From assembly GCA_013115125.1 (NCBI GenBank), contig JABANN010000154.1, positions 1 to 60,368 of the forward strand: DNA of 60,368 nucleotides, in the 5' to 3' direction. The number at the start of each line of letters is the position of its first letter. Within the stretch, counting starts at the first letter, position 1. The position numbers and the translations under genes are program-made. The stretch is from Perkinsus olseni (taxonomy: Eukaryota > Perkinsozoa > Perkinsida). Under the pieces are notes generated by a model. The model was not told the DNA's origin. It saw only the letters and a program-made list of their open reading frames with translations, and did no database searches. Positions 22,801 to 34,800 of the stretch are shown here, in pieces.

Positions 22801-23006
22801 CGGGTGGGTTGCTTGAGTGCTTAGTTTCGGTGTAACGCTTGCATTTAGAGAGCGCATCCTCTTGCCTCGGTAGACTAGATTCGGAATTGTGCTCGTCCTC
22901 TCAGGAAGATGCTGTGAGCCCTGCGCCCAGTGAACCACCAAGCGCTCTTGCGGGTGACAAGGCCTGTGGTGGGGCCAGTTCTACCGCTGAGGCTCCTGAG
23001 GTTTGA
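19840..23006 (+). CDS. APP1/DUF2183 phosphatase-like protein
   Basis: N-terminal exons (about 19.84-21.06 kb) are uncertain; RAKAYNWLRRPVERTLHFCG near 20920 is clear. The catalytic part is the DUF2183/APP1 fold of phosphatidate phosphatases: VLSDVDDTLVCSGG near 21190 (the DxDxT nucleophile motif), KTVYPGVGAFYRELDLG near 21490, LVFLSARPHVYKDL near 21715, GADFLLRERLEPLAENKY, and YPEYDFVFIGDNGQADV near 22130 (the second acidic metal site). AYIHKV and YFFTNYVQAGTHAYEH close the domain. An in-frame stop at 22506 can be skipped by a GT-AG intron ending in ATAATTAG, giving AIE joined to PSLAKEHRQALRED and a disordered tail that stops at 23006. Likely role: dephosphorylating phosphatidate at membranes. 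N-terminal fusion with the preceding gene is possible. Confidence 0.65.
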
Positions 23007-23461
23007 ATGTCTGATGATTGTTTACTCGGTGTTTGCGATAACAAATTGACTTTGATATGTGTGTACAATTTCTTCTGTTTTAACGTTACACTTGCGCTTT
23101 TCAAGTCAGCATAAATGGAGTTTTGTTGAAGTCAACTTTCGAGTCATTTACTCGCTTGAGGGCACACTTAGCAGTGCTAAGTAAGCACTGCCTTTCGATT
23201 ACGTTCCTTTGACTTTTCTGAATCGCCGTCGGCTGGGAGAGCTGCCGAGCTGCCGAATGTTTCTTCCTTCGAGTCTGTGGACGTTTTTCATGACGTGATT
23301 CGCGATCGCCCTTCTTTTGTCGCTTAAGGTCCAGTGGTCGCCTTAGGCCGACGCTTGCACTAGTATATCCGAAGGGAATTTCGTTGGCCGATCCGAGGTG
23401 GTGCTGCTCATTTAGACCGATAGAGCTGCAGTTCTTCAACTAATTTGAGACGCCGGTCAGC

Positions 23462-26400
23462 ATGTCCAGCGGCCCATCGCACGGAATTCATCATTCATCC
23501 CCCCGAAAGCCAGAGGCTTACGTTCCAGCCGAGGACTGTCGTGGGGCTCAACTGCTGAGCTACCGGGCTCCCCCAGGGCTGTTATATCAGGTATCTCCAG
23601 AGCCCTCCGGCGAGGAGGTACGTTGGCACTGCATGAGACAGCCCTCAGCCTGCCGCCCCTCGTGCTCGGTCATGGCGCTCTAGTGAAGGAAATTAGCAAG
23701 GCTGTTGAAACGTACGCAACGTGGTAGCCCCGCTGGGCAACTTGCCGTATTCAGGTTATCCACTTTGAAGACAGACTGGCACTTGCGACAGTCGTGCCTT
23801 GAGAAACTCGCGAGGGTTGTCCTGGGATGGGTACGAATAGTGGCATCATTGTGGTTGACTCCCTACTCCCTTAGAGCGAGAGAGAGCCTGCTGCAGAGGA
23901 CCTGGCGAGGTTTGACCGCGATCTTGCAGGCCCGCTGGTCGTTCAAGTAGGGTCCTCCTCCCAGAGGATCTCTGCAGGCATTGCTTCAGATAAGAGATGA
24001 TCGCTCGGCCATCGTGAGGCAAGCCTCTATGCTGTGTATCGTACTGGGAGCCTCTCACTACGGTGGGTCCTCTAGCGGTTAGATGAGACGTACATGCTCA
24101 TTAGCGTCTTACCTGAGCGCTCATCTCCTGCCGGGCATGATTGAGCCCCTGTTGAAGCAATGTACAGCGACAGTAGCAGTAGTGGCCGAGAGTGCTACTC
24201 AAGCGGTAGGGTGCAGTGCCCTCCGCCCTGGGAGCCCTGAATCTCAGCTGTATGGTCTGTGTGGTTGTGGATGCCGGAAGGTGCTAGAGGCACTAATGAA
24301 GCAATACAAGCATGTCCACCCAGTGGCCAGGCGAAGGGTCATGGAGGTCTTGTACGGCGAGGGGATGCCTCCTGGACGCATCCTCAGTAGGTGATGTCCA
24401 CCGAGGTCTGCGGGAGCTGCGACCAGTGGGCTAAGTGTGGCCAAGGTCTACAGCAACTTTCCGGTGAAGCCATTAGGTGGGAGTACGGGGGCTACTTTCG
24501 CCACGAGGTGGCTTCCTTGTCAGAGCTGCGCTTCGTGACAACTCGCCGCCGGTGAGGCAGGCCGCGAGACTTGCGCTTTGTCGTTTGTGTTGCCTGGCTT
24601 GCTCACCCGGCCTGACGCAGGTCGGAGTCCTCTCTTGAACCAGAAGTGACTAGCATGAAGTCAGGCCTTATGGCAGACGATGGATGCAGCCCAGCGGAAG
24701 ACTGCTGAGGATCTCCTGGCCGCTGGTCCCAGTGTTCTCTTCGCCGAAGACCCTGATGAGGAATGTCAGCACTTCAACCGGAGCATCACTGAGGTTGGCG
24801 CGAACCCATGACTCCTGCGATCTGCATTCCGTCCCGCTTACGTCCATAAAGGTATCCCGCAGCCCTCGACCGCGGAGGTGTGGGGGCAGCCCCGAAACCA
24901 ACTCTCCCGTTTTTTCCGCGTCCCCACGTCGTGGCCCTCGCAAAGTGAGCTCTCTACCAGCCGATCGCCCCTTGACAGCTCTCTCCTAGGCGACAAGCGG
25001 ACGTGACCAGAGTGACACCTCATCACTGAAATCTGTCACAAGGAGGTCTCCTCCTCAGTCTTCGAGGAGTAGGTGATCGTCGTCTAGCGGAGCGGAGCAT
25101 AACCCATGGACTTCGCTCGAGTGTAGGGCTGTTGTCGGCGAGAACATCCCACACCCCAGATCGAATCGTGTCTGCCTCCCCTTGCCGCACTGCCAGCGCC
25201 TCGTGAGTTCGCGGATACCCGACAACCCAACAGATGGGCCTGCTCTAGGCGTTCGCCGGCCCTCCGCCCATCACTGCCAAGGTCCCCTGTTTCCACTACC
25301 GTATCGCCGGAAGACATAATAGCATCACATCTGGTAGGACATGCATTGGCCTGGCCCTGCGAGGGGTAGTCTCAGACGTCTCTGGAGGCCGACCCTGGTG
25401 ACTCCCTGGTGCTGGCGTCACTTGCTGATTTCTTGAAGGGCCGGAAGTGCTCCGCTGAGGTGAAGGATTAGTCAGCCATGCCCGGTTATCCCCTTCTCGG
25501 TTTAGGATGTACTCTCGGTGTTCAACCGTTTCCTCGGCGTGCTAGAATTGGCAGTGGCCAGGAACCCCGCAGGAGGTGTTGTGCTCTGCCTAGTGTGGCC
25601 GCCAGGGACTCGGTTACTATCAGGCCAACCCGTCATTAAGTTCCTTACTGGGATATTATCGGGCCATGAAGATGCACAGAGGGCCTTGCTGGGGATCCTC
25701 TCACGCCGACAGACCCCTCCGGGTGGGATTCTCCTCACACATTTGCCGCCTTTTATGGTCTCCCATGCTATAGATGCCGAGTTGCTGAGGTCCTTCCCTC
25801 CTACAATGGTCTCTGAGGTGATAGAAAACGGCCGACACAGCCCCGGTCGTCCTGCTGCCGTTCGAGAGAACCCGATAGACATTCTGCTGGAGCCCCATAC
25901 GCCGGACGAGGACCTTGAACAGGTCTAGGTGCAGTCCGGTTGAGCAACCCTTTCCGGACTTCCTACTGGTGCCTCCTCTTCAATCTGTGCTCCTGTCGTC
26001 CACAGATGATCCTAGAGGCTGCGCGGTTGGTCCGGAGGAGGGGTACCGACCCGGCGATATGGCAGAGGTGAGCTGCTCACGGGGTGCTCCTTCAGTCATG
26101 GGGTGTTGTTCAGTCGGTTCGCACGCTTGCTTATGTTCGCCCTCGACAAAATGAACGCGAAGGTGGTTGCCTCTAAGGGCTCTCCTAAGGATACAGGAAC
26201 TGCGAAAACTGCGGTATTGCTCTTAGCCGATGTGCACGGTTGTCGTTGCCGCTTCAGTTCGGCCTCCTCTCCGCAATGCTGGAAGTGAGCCCCCACCTGT
26301 TCCAGACCTACCTTGAGGTGGTCATAGCCAGGCTTGCCCACTTCGCAGCTCGCCTCAGCGCGGAGGGAGTTCTCGATACCACCACACAAGGTGAATAATA

Positions 26401-26806
26401 ACCTACCCTCTCCAAGATCTGCATTCAAACCCACGCTTTTCTGACAGCATTACTATTCACTGGGGTTTGGTCACATGACAGTGCGGTTGCCTCTCAGATG
26501 AAGTCAGAGCCGCAATGGCGAGACTGTGTGGGATACCTGAGGATCCCAAGAGGTCCTTGGAGGCCCTCATTGGGTGGCTTGTAATAAGAGGCCTCTGTGC
26601 TGTGGTTATTAACGTGTAAACAGGGCGACCCTGACCAAGTCCCTGCCGGATCGAGGCAAGCCCTTTCCCTGATGGTGGCAGAGTTACTTGTGGGAACGGT
26701 AATTCTGTGAGGCTCGCTTCGTAGGGTACGAGTCCTAGGTGCCAGGCTGAGAGGGTTGATAAAGGCGTTCTACTCACCTATGCCGACAGTATATCCCCTG
26801 CTTTAA
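23462..26806 (+). CDS. CLASP/TOG-domain microtubule-associated protein
   Basis: Start MSSGPSHGIHHSSPRKPEAY at 23462. After three short introns comes a TOG-like HEAT array: LSTLKTDWHLRQSCLEKLAR, LQALLQIRDDRSAIVRQASM with LCIVLGASHYGG, GMIEPLLKQCTATVAVVAES and VHPVARRRVMEVLYGE. The DW-R motif, the RDDRS-IVRQA turn and the VARRR helix are diagnostic of the CLASP N-terminal TOG domain, which binds tubulin. A Ser/Arg-rich linker occupies about 24.9-25.4 kb. More HEAT-like helices follow: DSLVLASLADFLKGRKCSAE, FNRFLGVLELAV, FLTGILSGHEDAQRALLGIL, LPLQFGLLSAMLEVSPHLFQ and EALIGWLVIRGLCAVVIN. CLASPs stabilise microtubule plus ends. The 3' end near 26806 is a best guess. Confidence 0.72.
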
Positions 26807-27070
26807 CTACCATAGTCAGCAGTGAAGAGGGACCCGAGGTGGGCAGAGGGGGGTCGAGGAGTCATGTGTACATGGGCTTCCAGCTACGGAGGAGGGCGTC
26901 CTGCCTCTTGAAGATGATCCGTGCATGAGCCCAACGATGATGGCAGCTGGGAAGGGGGGCAGCTCATCATGGCTGGGTTATTGATTCTGTCACTAACAGC
27001 TTTCTTGAGTTGGCCTATGAATGCACAGCGGTTCAACTACTGCCTAGGTTTATTGTTTTATGACCCTGGG

Positions 27071-27644
27071 ATGCCGTCACACAGTTCTGATTCTTCCCAC
27101 CACGGCGAGTCCATGGAGGACCTGATGATACCCTCTTGGATAACAGCCATATCGGACTCGCTCGACCGCTTGGTTCTGGTGCTTCTACGGGACGATCGAA
27201 AGCTCATCGGCCGGCTCAAGACTTATGACCAGTTCGGCAACATTGTGCTGCAAAATACATTGTAAGATTGACTCTTGGTCACACTGCCAACTTCCTGAGT
27301 CAGGGAAAGGCACATCGTTGATGGCCTCTATGCCGACATCGACCTCGGTGTAATGATCATACGAGGAGAGAATATACTCCTCTTCGGCGAAGTGGACTCA
27401 TTAGACATGGAGCCGGCTCTGCAGCGGGTATGCGGCTGCCCGATCTGATCTGATATTTCTTATCGCTTGAAGCTTAGGCGTCGCTTGGGCAAGTCCTGGC
27501 AAGGGAGGAGATGAACGCCGAACTTGAAGCGATCAAAGTGGGCTTGTTCATCGTTTGTGGTATTGGATTTCCTCTTCCTTCAAGTAATGGCCGCTTTGAT
27601 CTCAGGGCAGGATGGATCTCGCCTTCCTAGACGACGGTCTCTAG
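27071..27644 (+). CDS. LSM1: LSm1, mRNA decapping activator subunit
   Basis: Four exons (27071-27261, 27304-27427, 27478-27537, 27606-27644) give about 137 residues, close to the usual LSm1 length. The Sm1 motif reads LDRLVLVLLRDDRKLIGRLK and TYDQFGNIVLQNTLERHIVD; the Sm2 motif reads DIDLGVMIIRGENILLFGEV. RGEN in Sm2 and the DQFxN loop are the RNA-contact elements of LSm1, and the C-terminal helix LGQVLAREEMNAELEAIK fits as well. LSm1 replaces LSm8 in the cytoplasmic LSm1-7 ring that binds oligoadenylated mRNA 3' ends and promotes decapping with Pat1. Intron lengths are 42, 50 and 68 nt. Confidence 0.93.
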
Positions 27645-28322
27645 CATTTGTCAACGACTACAGTGTGTACAGATTCTGTTATGTATTGTTTCATCTCAAG
27701 CCAGTGGCTTCGTGGTGTTCGGCTGCTGCTGCTGCTGCTGGGCCCGAGTGGTCCACCCCGTGTTTGTTCGTGGACGACTCTGCGAATCATTCGAACGTCT
27801 TCGTTGCAATGTGGCCACCTCTTCCTCCAGGCAGTGCATAGAGTCCTAGTAAATGCGTGGTATAGTTAGAGGAAAATGAACGGCGATGCAGTGATGACGA
27901 GTAGCCAGCCTCAGCTCCTTGAACTAACAACCAACCGAAGGGCCCCTTGTTGGGCACTCAGATCCTGTGCTTTGGCATGACCTTACCTGAAATGACTGTT
28001 CCTGCTAACCGTGCTAACACGGCTATCTGTCGGTGACTTGAAAACTTGAGCTACCTTAAGTTTCCTCTGCCGTATTTCTGCTCGTCATCGTCTCTTGGGC
28101 CGCACTTGATGGCTGTCTCGCGTGTAATTGGCCCTCTTTGCCTCGGTCACCACCCCTCAGCGCGGCGAGCCATCTCTGTTGGGGCCTCGCCTCGGTCGAG
28201 CAGCCCTGCGGGTTATGATTTGATCGGCGCAAGATTCGGCCGTCTCGGAGGAGGAATGATGATTGTGTTGAGAAAGTTCACCTTTAAGACTGTTTATGGA
28301 TGAGATTTACCTGTTTTTCACA
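27645..28322. other. Intergenic region between LSM1 and AOX copy 1
   Basis: About 680 bp. It holds a short GCT trinucleotide run near 27721-27740 and no coding segment I can support. It should contain the LSM1 3' end and the promoter of the first alternative oxidase. No further elements recognised. Confidence 0.4.
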
Positions 28323-29471
28323 ATGCTCGTCCGTTCGGCACCACTCGTCTCAGCTGCAGCGGCCCTCACACGGGGCGGCAGCCCAGTGCCGTGGAAGTAC
28401 GTACGCAGTATGTCGTCAACTTCCGAGGCTAAGGCGAAGGAGTTCCAACAGAACGCAGCAGGTGAGAATGGCGACTGGTAGTAGTGACGGATACAAGGAC
28501 GTTTAGAGGGCTGTGCATGCCTAGTTTCGGTCCTCGGGGCCGAGTCCCTCTTGCTCTGCTCCTTCTTTGAGGTGTTTCTTGCCAGATCTAATTCATTTTC
28601 ACTCGAATAGCCCATCGATGAGCTACCCCGCTAAGCCCGAGCCGCATTCGGCCCACTCGCTACCCCACCCTATTTGGGATATGTCCTTGGTTAATGACGT
28701 GGAGCTAACACACTACCCTCCTAAAACCGTGGCGGACAAGATCGCCTACAAATCCGTGCGCTCTCTCCGCACAGCATTCGATGTCCTTTCTGGATACCGA
28801 TTCGGGCGTCGAGATGCTAAGCTGTGGATTCGCCGTGTCGTCTTTCTGGAGACGGTGGCTGGGGTGCCTGGGATGGTCGGCGCCATGAACCGCCATCTGA
28901 GCTCTCTGAGGAAGATGGAGCGCGACTTTGGCTGGATCCACACTCTGCTGGAAGAGGCCGAAAATGAGCGGATGCACTTGATGATCGCCCTGAGTCTGAT
29001 GAGACCTGGTCCCCTGTTGAGGGCCTTGGTCCTCGGGGCACAGGGCACCTTCTTCACATTCTACGCTCTGGCCTACGCGATCTCTCCCAACTACGCCCAT
29101 CGCTTTGTGGGGTACCTAGAGGAGGAGGCAGTGCTCACTTACACATGCCTGTTGCAGTATGTTGATAGAGGTCGGTGGATAATATCCACTGGATATAACT
29201 ACTGTACCGGTGTCTATAGTATTCGCTTTAGGTCTGATCCCCGAGTTCACAACGCAGCAGGCGCCCTTCGTCGCCCAGGACTACTATCAGCTGCCGCCCT
29301 CTGCCACCTTGAGGGACGTCTTCGCGTGCATGCGTGCTGATGAGAGCCATCACCGAGGTAGTAGGCTGCTGGCGACGGTCCTAGATGCACTGACAGCTGC
29401 TGACAGATGTTAACCACACATTTGCCATGATGGGCAAGTATGAGCCCAATCCCTTTCCCCCGGGCCATTGA
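28323..29471 (+). CDS. AOX: Alternative oxidase, copy 1
   Basis: Four exons (28323-28461, 28586-29170, 29232-29357, 29407-29471). The presequence MLVRSAPLVSAAAALTRGG fits a mitochondrial signal. The conserved core runs from [10 protein letters not shown] through [57 protein letters not shown] and [11 protein letters not shown] to DVNHTFA. All diiron ligands are present: Glu in LETVA, Glu and His in NERMH, Glu in LEEEA, and Glu and His in ADESHH. It oxidises ubiquinol and reduces oxygen to water in the inner mitochondrial membrane without pumping protons, bypassing complexes III and IV. No Cys of the plant regulatory type is evident near the N-terminus. Copy 2 follows head to tail. Confidence 0.96.
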
Positions 29472-29728
29472 ACCAATGATAATCGAACGCTAATTATCAC
29501 TGCACGACCTCAAACCTGTTTTTAAAAGCCCCAATGGCTGTGTGTAAGGCAGGACGCCTCCCTCTTCATTATTAGTCATGTTGCTGTGCTCGAAGACCGC
29601 TTTCGTTTCAACATTCCTTGGATCATTGCGTTGCTTTCTCACCCTACCCTGGCCACTCGAGTAGTGGGGTCTCGTGTTCCCGTCCATGCCCCTCAGTAGA
29701 GTTCGTGTTACTTTACTTCAACACCCCC

Positions 29729-30649
29729 ATGCTCAGTACAAGGGTATACACCCACGCGGCCCCTTGCGCCCTGTCGAGAGGAGCTCCATCGATGGCTAGG
29801 ATGATGAAGCCTTATCTTTCTGGTGTGGGTCCCTGGGCCATGACGGTTGTGAGGTTCCAGAGTACTGTCAGTGGCAGCGCTAATGCTACCACCCCTAAGG
29901 CCCAGTTCAGCAGTGCCGCTTCCCATCTCAAGGCTCACGAAATGGGCTCTAATTCGGCGGGTGAGTTATCGCTCTCACCAGTTTACCTCGTGCCATCGCG
30001 AGGAATCTTATGCTCAGATCGTCCCAGATTGTGTGTCGTACAGGTACTGTGCATTTCAAGAGGCATCCTCCTCCTCCGCCCGAAGCCCCGCCGCCTCCCT
30101 CGGACACCGCCCATTCAAAGCACTCTCTCCCCCATCCCATCTGGAATCTAACAGAAATAGAGCAGGTCGAGCAGACCCACTATCCACCGAGGGGCTTCTC
30201 CGACAGGGCTGCCTACTACACTGTACAGGCCTTGAGGCACACCTTCGACACCCTCTCAGGCTACAAGTTCGGCAAACACGATGCTAAGCTCTGGGTGCGC
30301 CGCATGGTTTTCCTGGAGACGGTGGCGGCTGTCCCCGGCATGGTTGGCGGGATGGTCAGGCATCTCAACAGCCTCCGCAACATGGAGAGAGATCATGGTT
30401 GGATCCACACTCTACTGGAGGAGGCCGAGAACGAGCGTATGCATTTGATGATCGCTCTCACGTTGAAGGAGCCCGGCCCTCTGCTGCGTGGTCTGGTACT
30501 CGTCAGTCAGGGTATCTTCTTCTGGAGCTACGGTCTGCTGTATCTGTTGGCTCCCAAGTTCAACCATAGATTTGTTGGCTACTTAGAGGAGGAAGCCGTT
30601 AAGACTTATACCAACCTCCTCAAATGCATCGACGAAGGTGATGATGATG

Positions 30650-30686
<37 letters not shown>

Positions 30687-30966
30687 GGCTGTGCCAATGT
30701 CTTGTTACCAGGTAAAGTTCCCGAGTTCACGAGTGAACCAGCGCCTTTCATTGCCAGAGATTATTATGAGCTCAGTGACGATGCAACGTTAAGGGACGTC
30801 TTCGCATGCATAAGGGCTGATGAGTCCCATCATAGAGGTCAGTTAGTCACTGTGTAGCGAGATACGATGACTCAGAAGGGGGCCGTTTTCAGATGTTAAC
30901 CACACGTTTGCTTCCGCAGACGAGAATGGCTCCAAGTACCGCAATCCGTTCCCTCCCGGCCACTAG
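29729..30966 (+). CDS. AOX: Alternative oxidase, copy 2
   Basis: Four exons (29729-29960, 30044-30637, 30712-30837, 30893-30966), with every intron at the same place and phase as in copy 1, so the two are tandem duplicates. The presequence ([18 protein letters not shown]) and a Pro-rich stretch ([14 protein letters not shown]) differ completely from copy 1. The core is close: [73 protein letters not shown] and DVNHTFA, with all diiron ligands intact. Only 257 bp separate it from the stop of copy 1. Both copies look functional. Different leaders and promoters could give different expression or import. Confidence 0.96.
30644..30691 (+). repeat. CTG/GCT microsatellite inside an AOX intron
   Basis: A GATGATGATGCTACT lead-in is followed by an uninterrupted run of about a dozen GCT/CTG units within intron 30638-30711 of AOX copy 2. 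Frame continuity across the intron (DEG to KVPEF) shows that it is spliced out rather than coding for polyalanine. Confidence 0.9.
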
Positions 30967-31864
30967 GCATATCGGAAGGAGGGGGCACCTGATGGCATAC
31001 CTTCTGTCGATTTCCTAAGGATGATGACCCCGTGTGATGATTGTTGTTTATCAGGGTCTGTTCAATGTTCGTGCGTGCCGCTAAAGTTCATTCTCAAAGA
31101 TAGTGATGCTAATAACAAGAAAACAACCACCGTAGTGTACATAGCCTTTTTTAATGACTGCTTTTTCTCATTCGTACAGAATGATCATCATCCATGGCAT
31201 ACCAGGGAGGTCCTCGGATAAATTTCTGAGGACGGTTTCCGTTTTGTTCACTGCCTACTACTACCGTTATTCTACTGGAGTCTACCACTACTCGAATGGC
31301 CTTATCGCCCTATACGAGTCAGGCTCAGTACTGTCGTATAGGCTACGGCCATTATGGCCGCCGCTGTTAGTCATCAGCAGCAGCAGCAGCTCCCCACCAG
31401 TCACTGCAACAATAACGACCACTCGAGCTTTGATCACCCAAATATTGCACAAGCTGTGTATAGAGGAAGTCACAGCTGCGTTCAGAATCAGAAGAGTTGT
31501 GTTTGAATAGAGTCGTTAATCAGGGCTCTGGGTGAGAGCATCTTGGGCAGTACTCTGTCGATTGATTCTCCATCGGGGCCCAGCTTGAGCATTAGATGCT
31601 TTTCCGTGTATAGAACTGCCGCCTCTGGTCGATCATCGTGCACTACTCGTTTTCGCCCTCGCTTCGTTGTGCCTCCTCAACGCTGTTGTGATCGTAGAGC
31701 ATTCGTGCCGCCGGTCTTCGTGGCTTCTAACCTGAGTGCCTCGATGTGGGGGTGACTGAAAATGATGCCGGTGATCCTGTGAGTAAGGCTCAACATGAGT
31801 TGATGTAAGGAAGCCCGGAGCACACCACAGTTTGAATACTGTAGACGTTTCTCCACTGACCGGG
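30967..31864. other. Intergenic region after AOX copy 2
   Basis: About 900 bp with no supported gene. It contains a (CAG)5 run near 31376-31391 and scattered T-rich tracts. Open frames here are short and lack conserved motifs. It probably holds the AOX 3' UTR and the promoter of the kinase gene. Confidence 0.4.
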
Positions 31865-34800
31865 ATGGCTGATGTTCATACCTCATCGAACCCTCAACGA
31901 TGCGGTTGGACGAGGCTAGTCGACAGTCTCTCTTTGAGTATGTTCAATGGCAGCGGCATCAGCAGTCCACAGCAACCCAACAGGAGGCCACTCTACTCGC
32001 CTTTGAACATCCGCTATCCGCACACTCCCTCCACGGCACAACAGGCATCGCCACCGAGTGGCTTCGGCGGCCTGCAGCATCGGAGCCCTCGCCCCTCTCT
32101 CACCCCTGCCGGCTCGCCCTTCTATCCCATGACCTTTACAATGCAACAAGCATCACCACCTTCCTACCATAGGCCTGTTATGAGGTGGGTGGTTGCTTTG
32201 GACGCAGCCATAGATAGCTGGTCATCATCATCAGGCGCAATAGCTACAACGGGGTGACCCCACAAGGTCCTTCGACCCCTGCCCACTTCACCACCATGCT
32301 CGATAACGCGAGCCCTCCAGCTCTGAGTCCTCCTATGGTGGTCACTCCGAGGATCCAATTTCGTCCGACGCTCAGCAGCAACCGGAGGTTGGTTCTCAGG
32401 ATTCTAGTCCTGAGAGAAGTTTTTGACAGGCCTTCGTTCACCCCCTTCGCTGGTCCGAGCATGCTCGCATCACCACCACCCGGAGATAGGCTGATCATGG
32501 GCCAACAACCGCCTGAGCGCAGGAACTTTACCGCCGCCGCCCCGGCGAATGGCTATTCTGACTTCACCAAGTCCAACACTACGAGTAGGTCAGCGAAATC
32601 ATGGCCAAGCGAAGTGTCTAATCGAATGAGGTTTCTTGTCTACCAACGGAGCGAGCAGCTCTTCAACTCGCCCCGCTCCTCGTACACCCGAGACAGTTGC
32701 CTCGACCCCTCCTCCTGAGGGTAATGGTAGACCTGGGACCAGATACACTGATGCAGTCACTAATCCACGTGCTCCTAAGAAGGTGAGCAGGGCCAGTCCG
32801 CCTCTAGTTTTGGTGGTGCTGGAGAACTAGGGCATGGCGTTACTAGCAGGTATCCTTCGTTCTGAGAGAGGATGCTAGTGACGCCGGATCATCACCTCGG
32901 ATTCCGTCAGAGTGTAGCTGTCTGCCAGCCATGACCCCTGCCACTAGCGTGAGTAAAGCAGGAGTACGTCCGGAACCCCTCACGGACTCGCGTCTAAGAT
33001 ACGTCACCCGACCACTGCCATAACAGCCATCCCGCGTCCCTTCGCCACCTCCCCGGGAGGGCACCTTCTCATGCGTGCCAAGACAGCATCGTATGCCGAG
33101 TGCGGCGAGATGGACTCCTTTCGTAACACCCTAGCGGAAGTCATGTGCCATCCCCGGAGAGTGGCTCGGCTTGCTGAGGAGGTCTCGATAAGCGGGTGGG
33201 CCCAGGCTCCGCGCATGTTGTTGCTGCTATCAGCGATCGCAGGGTCCCCACTACTCCAGCGGGCTTCCGAAGCCTGGTGGCCATCATAGTTGACAGACTC
33301 AGCTCCAACCCCTTCAAGCTGTCCTTGGAAAGCAGACTTTTCAACCGGACAGGTAACTCTGTGCTGTCAGCAGCATTGCCCGACAAGGCAGCGGAACGCC
33401 TCTGGTCGAGGATTAAAAGAGATGGGGCGGAATACGGTAGTGAGGGGCCGCCTGTGTTAGGGTTAGTACGTTCCTCCACAGGCCCAACGGGAGTAGTAGA
33501 GAGCGTCCTCGTGTTGCTCCATGATACTCTGGCTACCAGGGAGTGCCGAGGGTCATTAGTCGTTGGACGAAGACTCAAGGAATACTATACCGTAGGCCGC
33601 CGCTCTCTATCTCCCAGCTCTTACCTCCCGCACCAGGTATCTGATCAGTGCGTTGGTGGCGGAGCATACGGAACTGTCCGCTTCTGCTGGCCTAACGTGC
33701 GCCGAGCGGCCGACATTGCCACGCCCATGGCGACTCCTGGTGGGAGTAGTGGTCCCAATCGTATCACCGAGGATATGCGCATGATGAGACAAGTGGGCCC
33801 CCACCGCAAAGGAATCTATTATCGTGTAAAGTTCACGCTCAGCGTTCGGCCGGAGTCCACGCCACACCCTCACATCGAACGGGAGGGAGTGCGGCGCTCG
33901 GACCGCGGAAGTCTCCAGACGTTGTCTCCATGTCCAGCAGGAGCTGTCGAGTCGGTGAGTGCGGCTTGCCCATGTTTCCTGCGCTTTAAGGCATTAGCGT
34001 CTTGCAGTAAAATCTATCTTCACGTTGGACGGCAGCAATAAGTACTCGTCGGCTCCCTCCTCCTCGTCATCTGGGATAGGAGTGGTCCTCCTAGGGGAGA
34101 TAGGGGCAATGCTACGACTGGATCATCCCTGCATAGTCAAGATGCATGAGTATGTACTACTAGTCTATCGCCATCGTCATCGTCGTCGATGCTGCCCCTC
34201 CTCACCAGGTATTTCCATGGACCGTCTGGGATCCACATAATTATGGATCGAGTAGAACAGTCGCAGAAGGGTTGGGTAGGCCTTCTATGAGCATACTATC
34301 AGGTACCTGGTATCACTCTGAGCGTTGCCTTGGCGGTGGCCAAGTCACAAGGCACTGGTATCAGCTTTGAAGAGGCCGTCGAGATAGTCCATCGACTAAC
34401 TCTAGCCGTAGCCCATACCTACTCGAGAAAGGTGGTCCAGCGTGGTGGCCCCATCCTACCTCGAACCCTGCCTTTAACAGATAATCCATAAAGATATCAA
34501 GCTCTGCAACATAGTGGTCAATGGTCTACAAATGCAGCACAGCAGCCATTATCATCACAGTCAGCAACGCTCGTCGTATGCAGGGAGTCATACCCCAGAG
34601 CTAACAACGCCTTCAGACGAAGACGAAGACGAAGACGAGGATGCGGCGAGGTTAGACCAAAAGAGGTTATCGCCACTACCATCATCGGACCTCCCCCAGG
34701 CTGCTGCGTTTGCGTGTTACTCTTTTGGATTTTGGCTTCGCGGAGACCCTGACAGACTCCAGAGAGCGGAGGAGCAAGGTGGGCCAGGACACTTTGGACG

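Noticed and set aside
23101-23439. Basic minus-strand open frame of about 110 residues
   Set aside because: It has no ATG at its head (begins at TTG), no conserved motif, and occupies the probable 3' UTR and promoter between two plus-strand genes.
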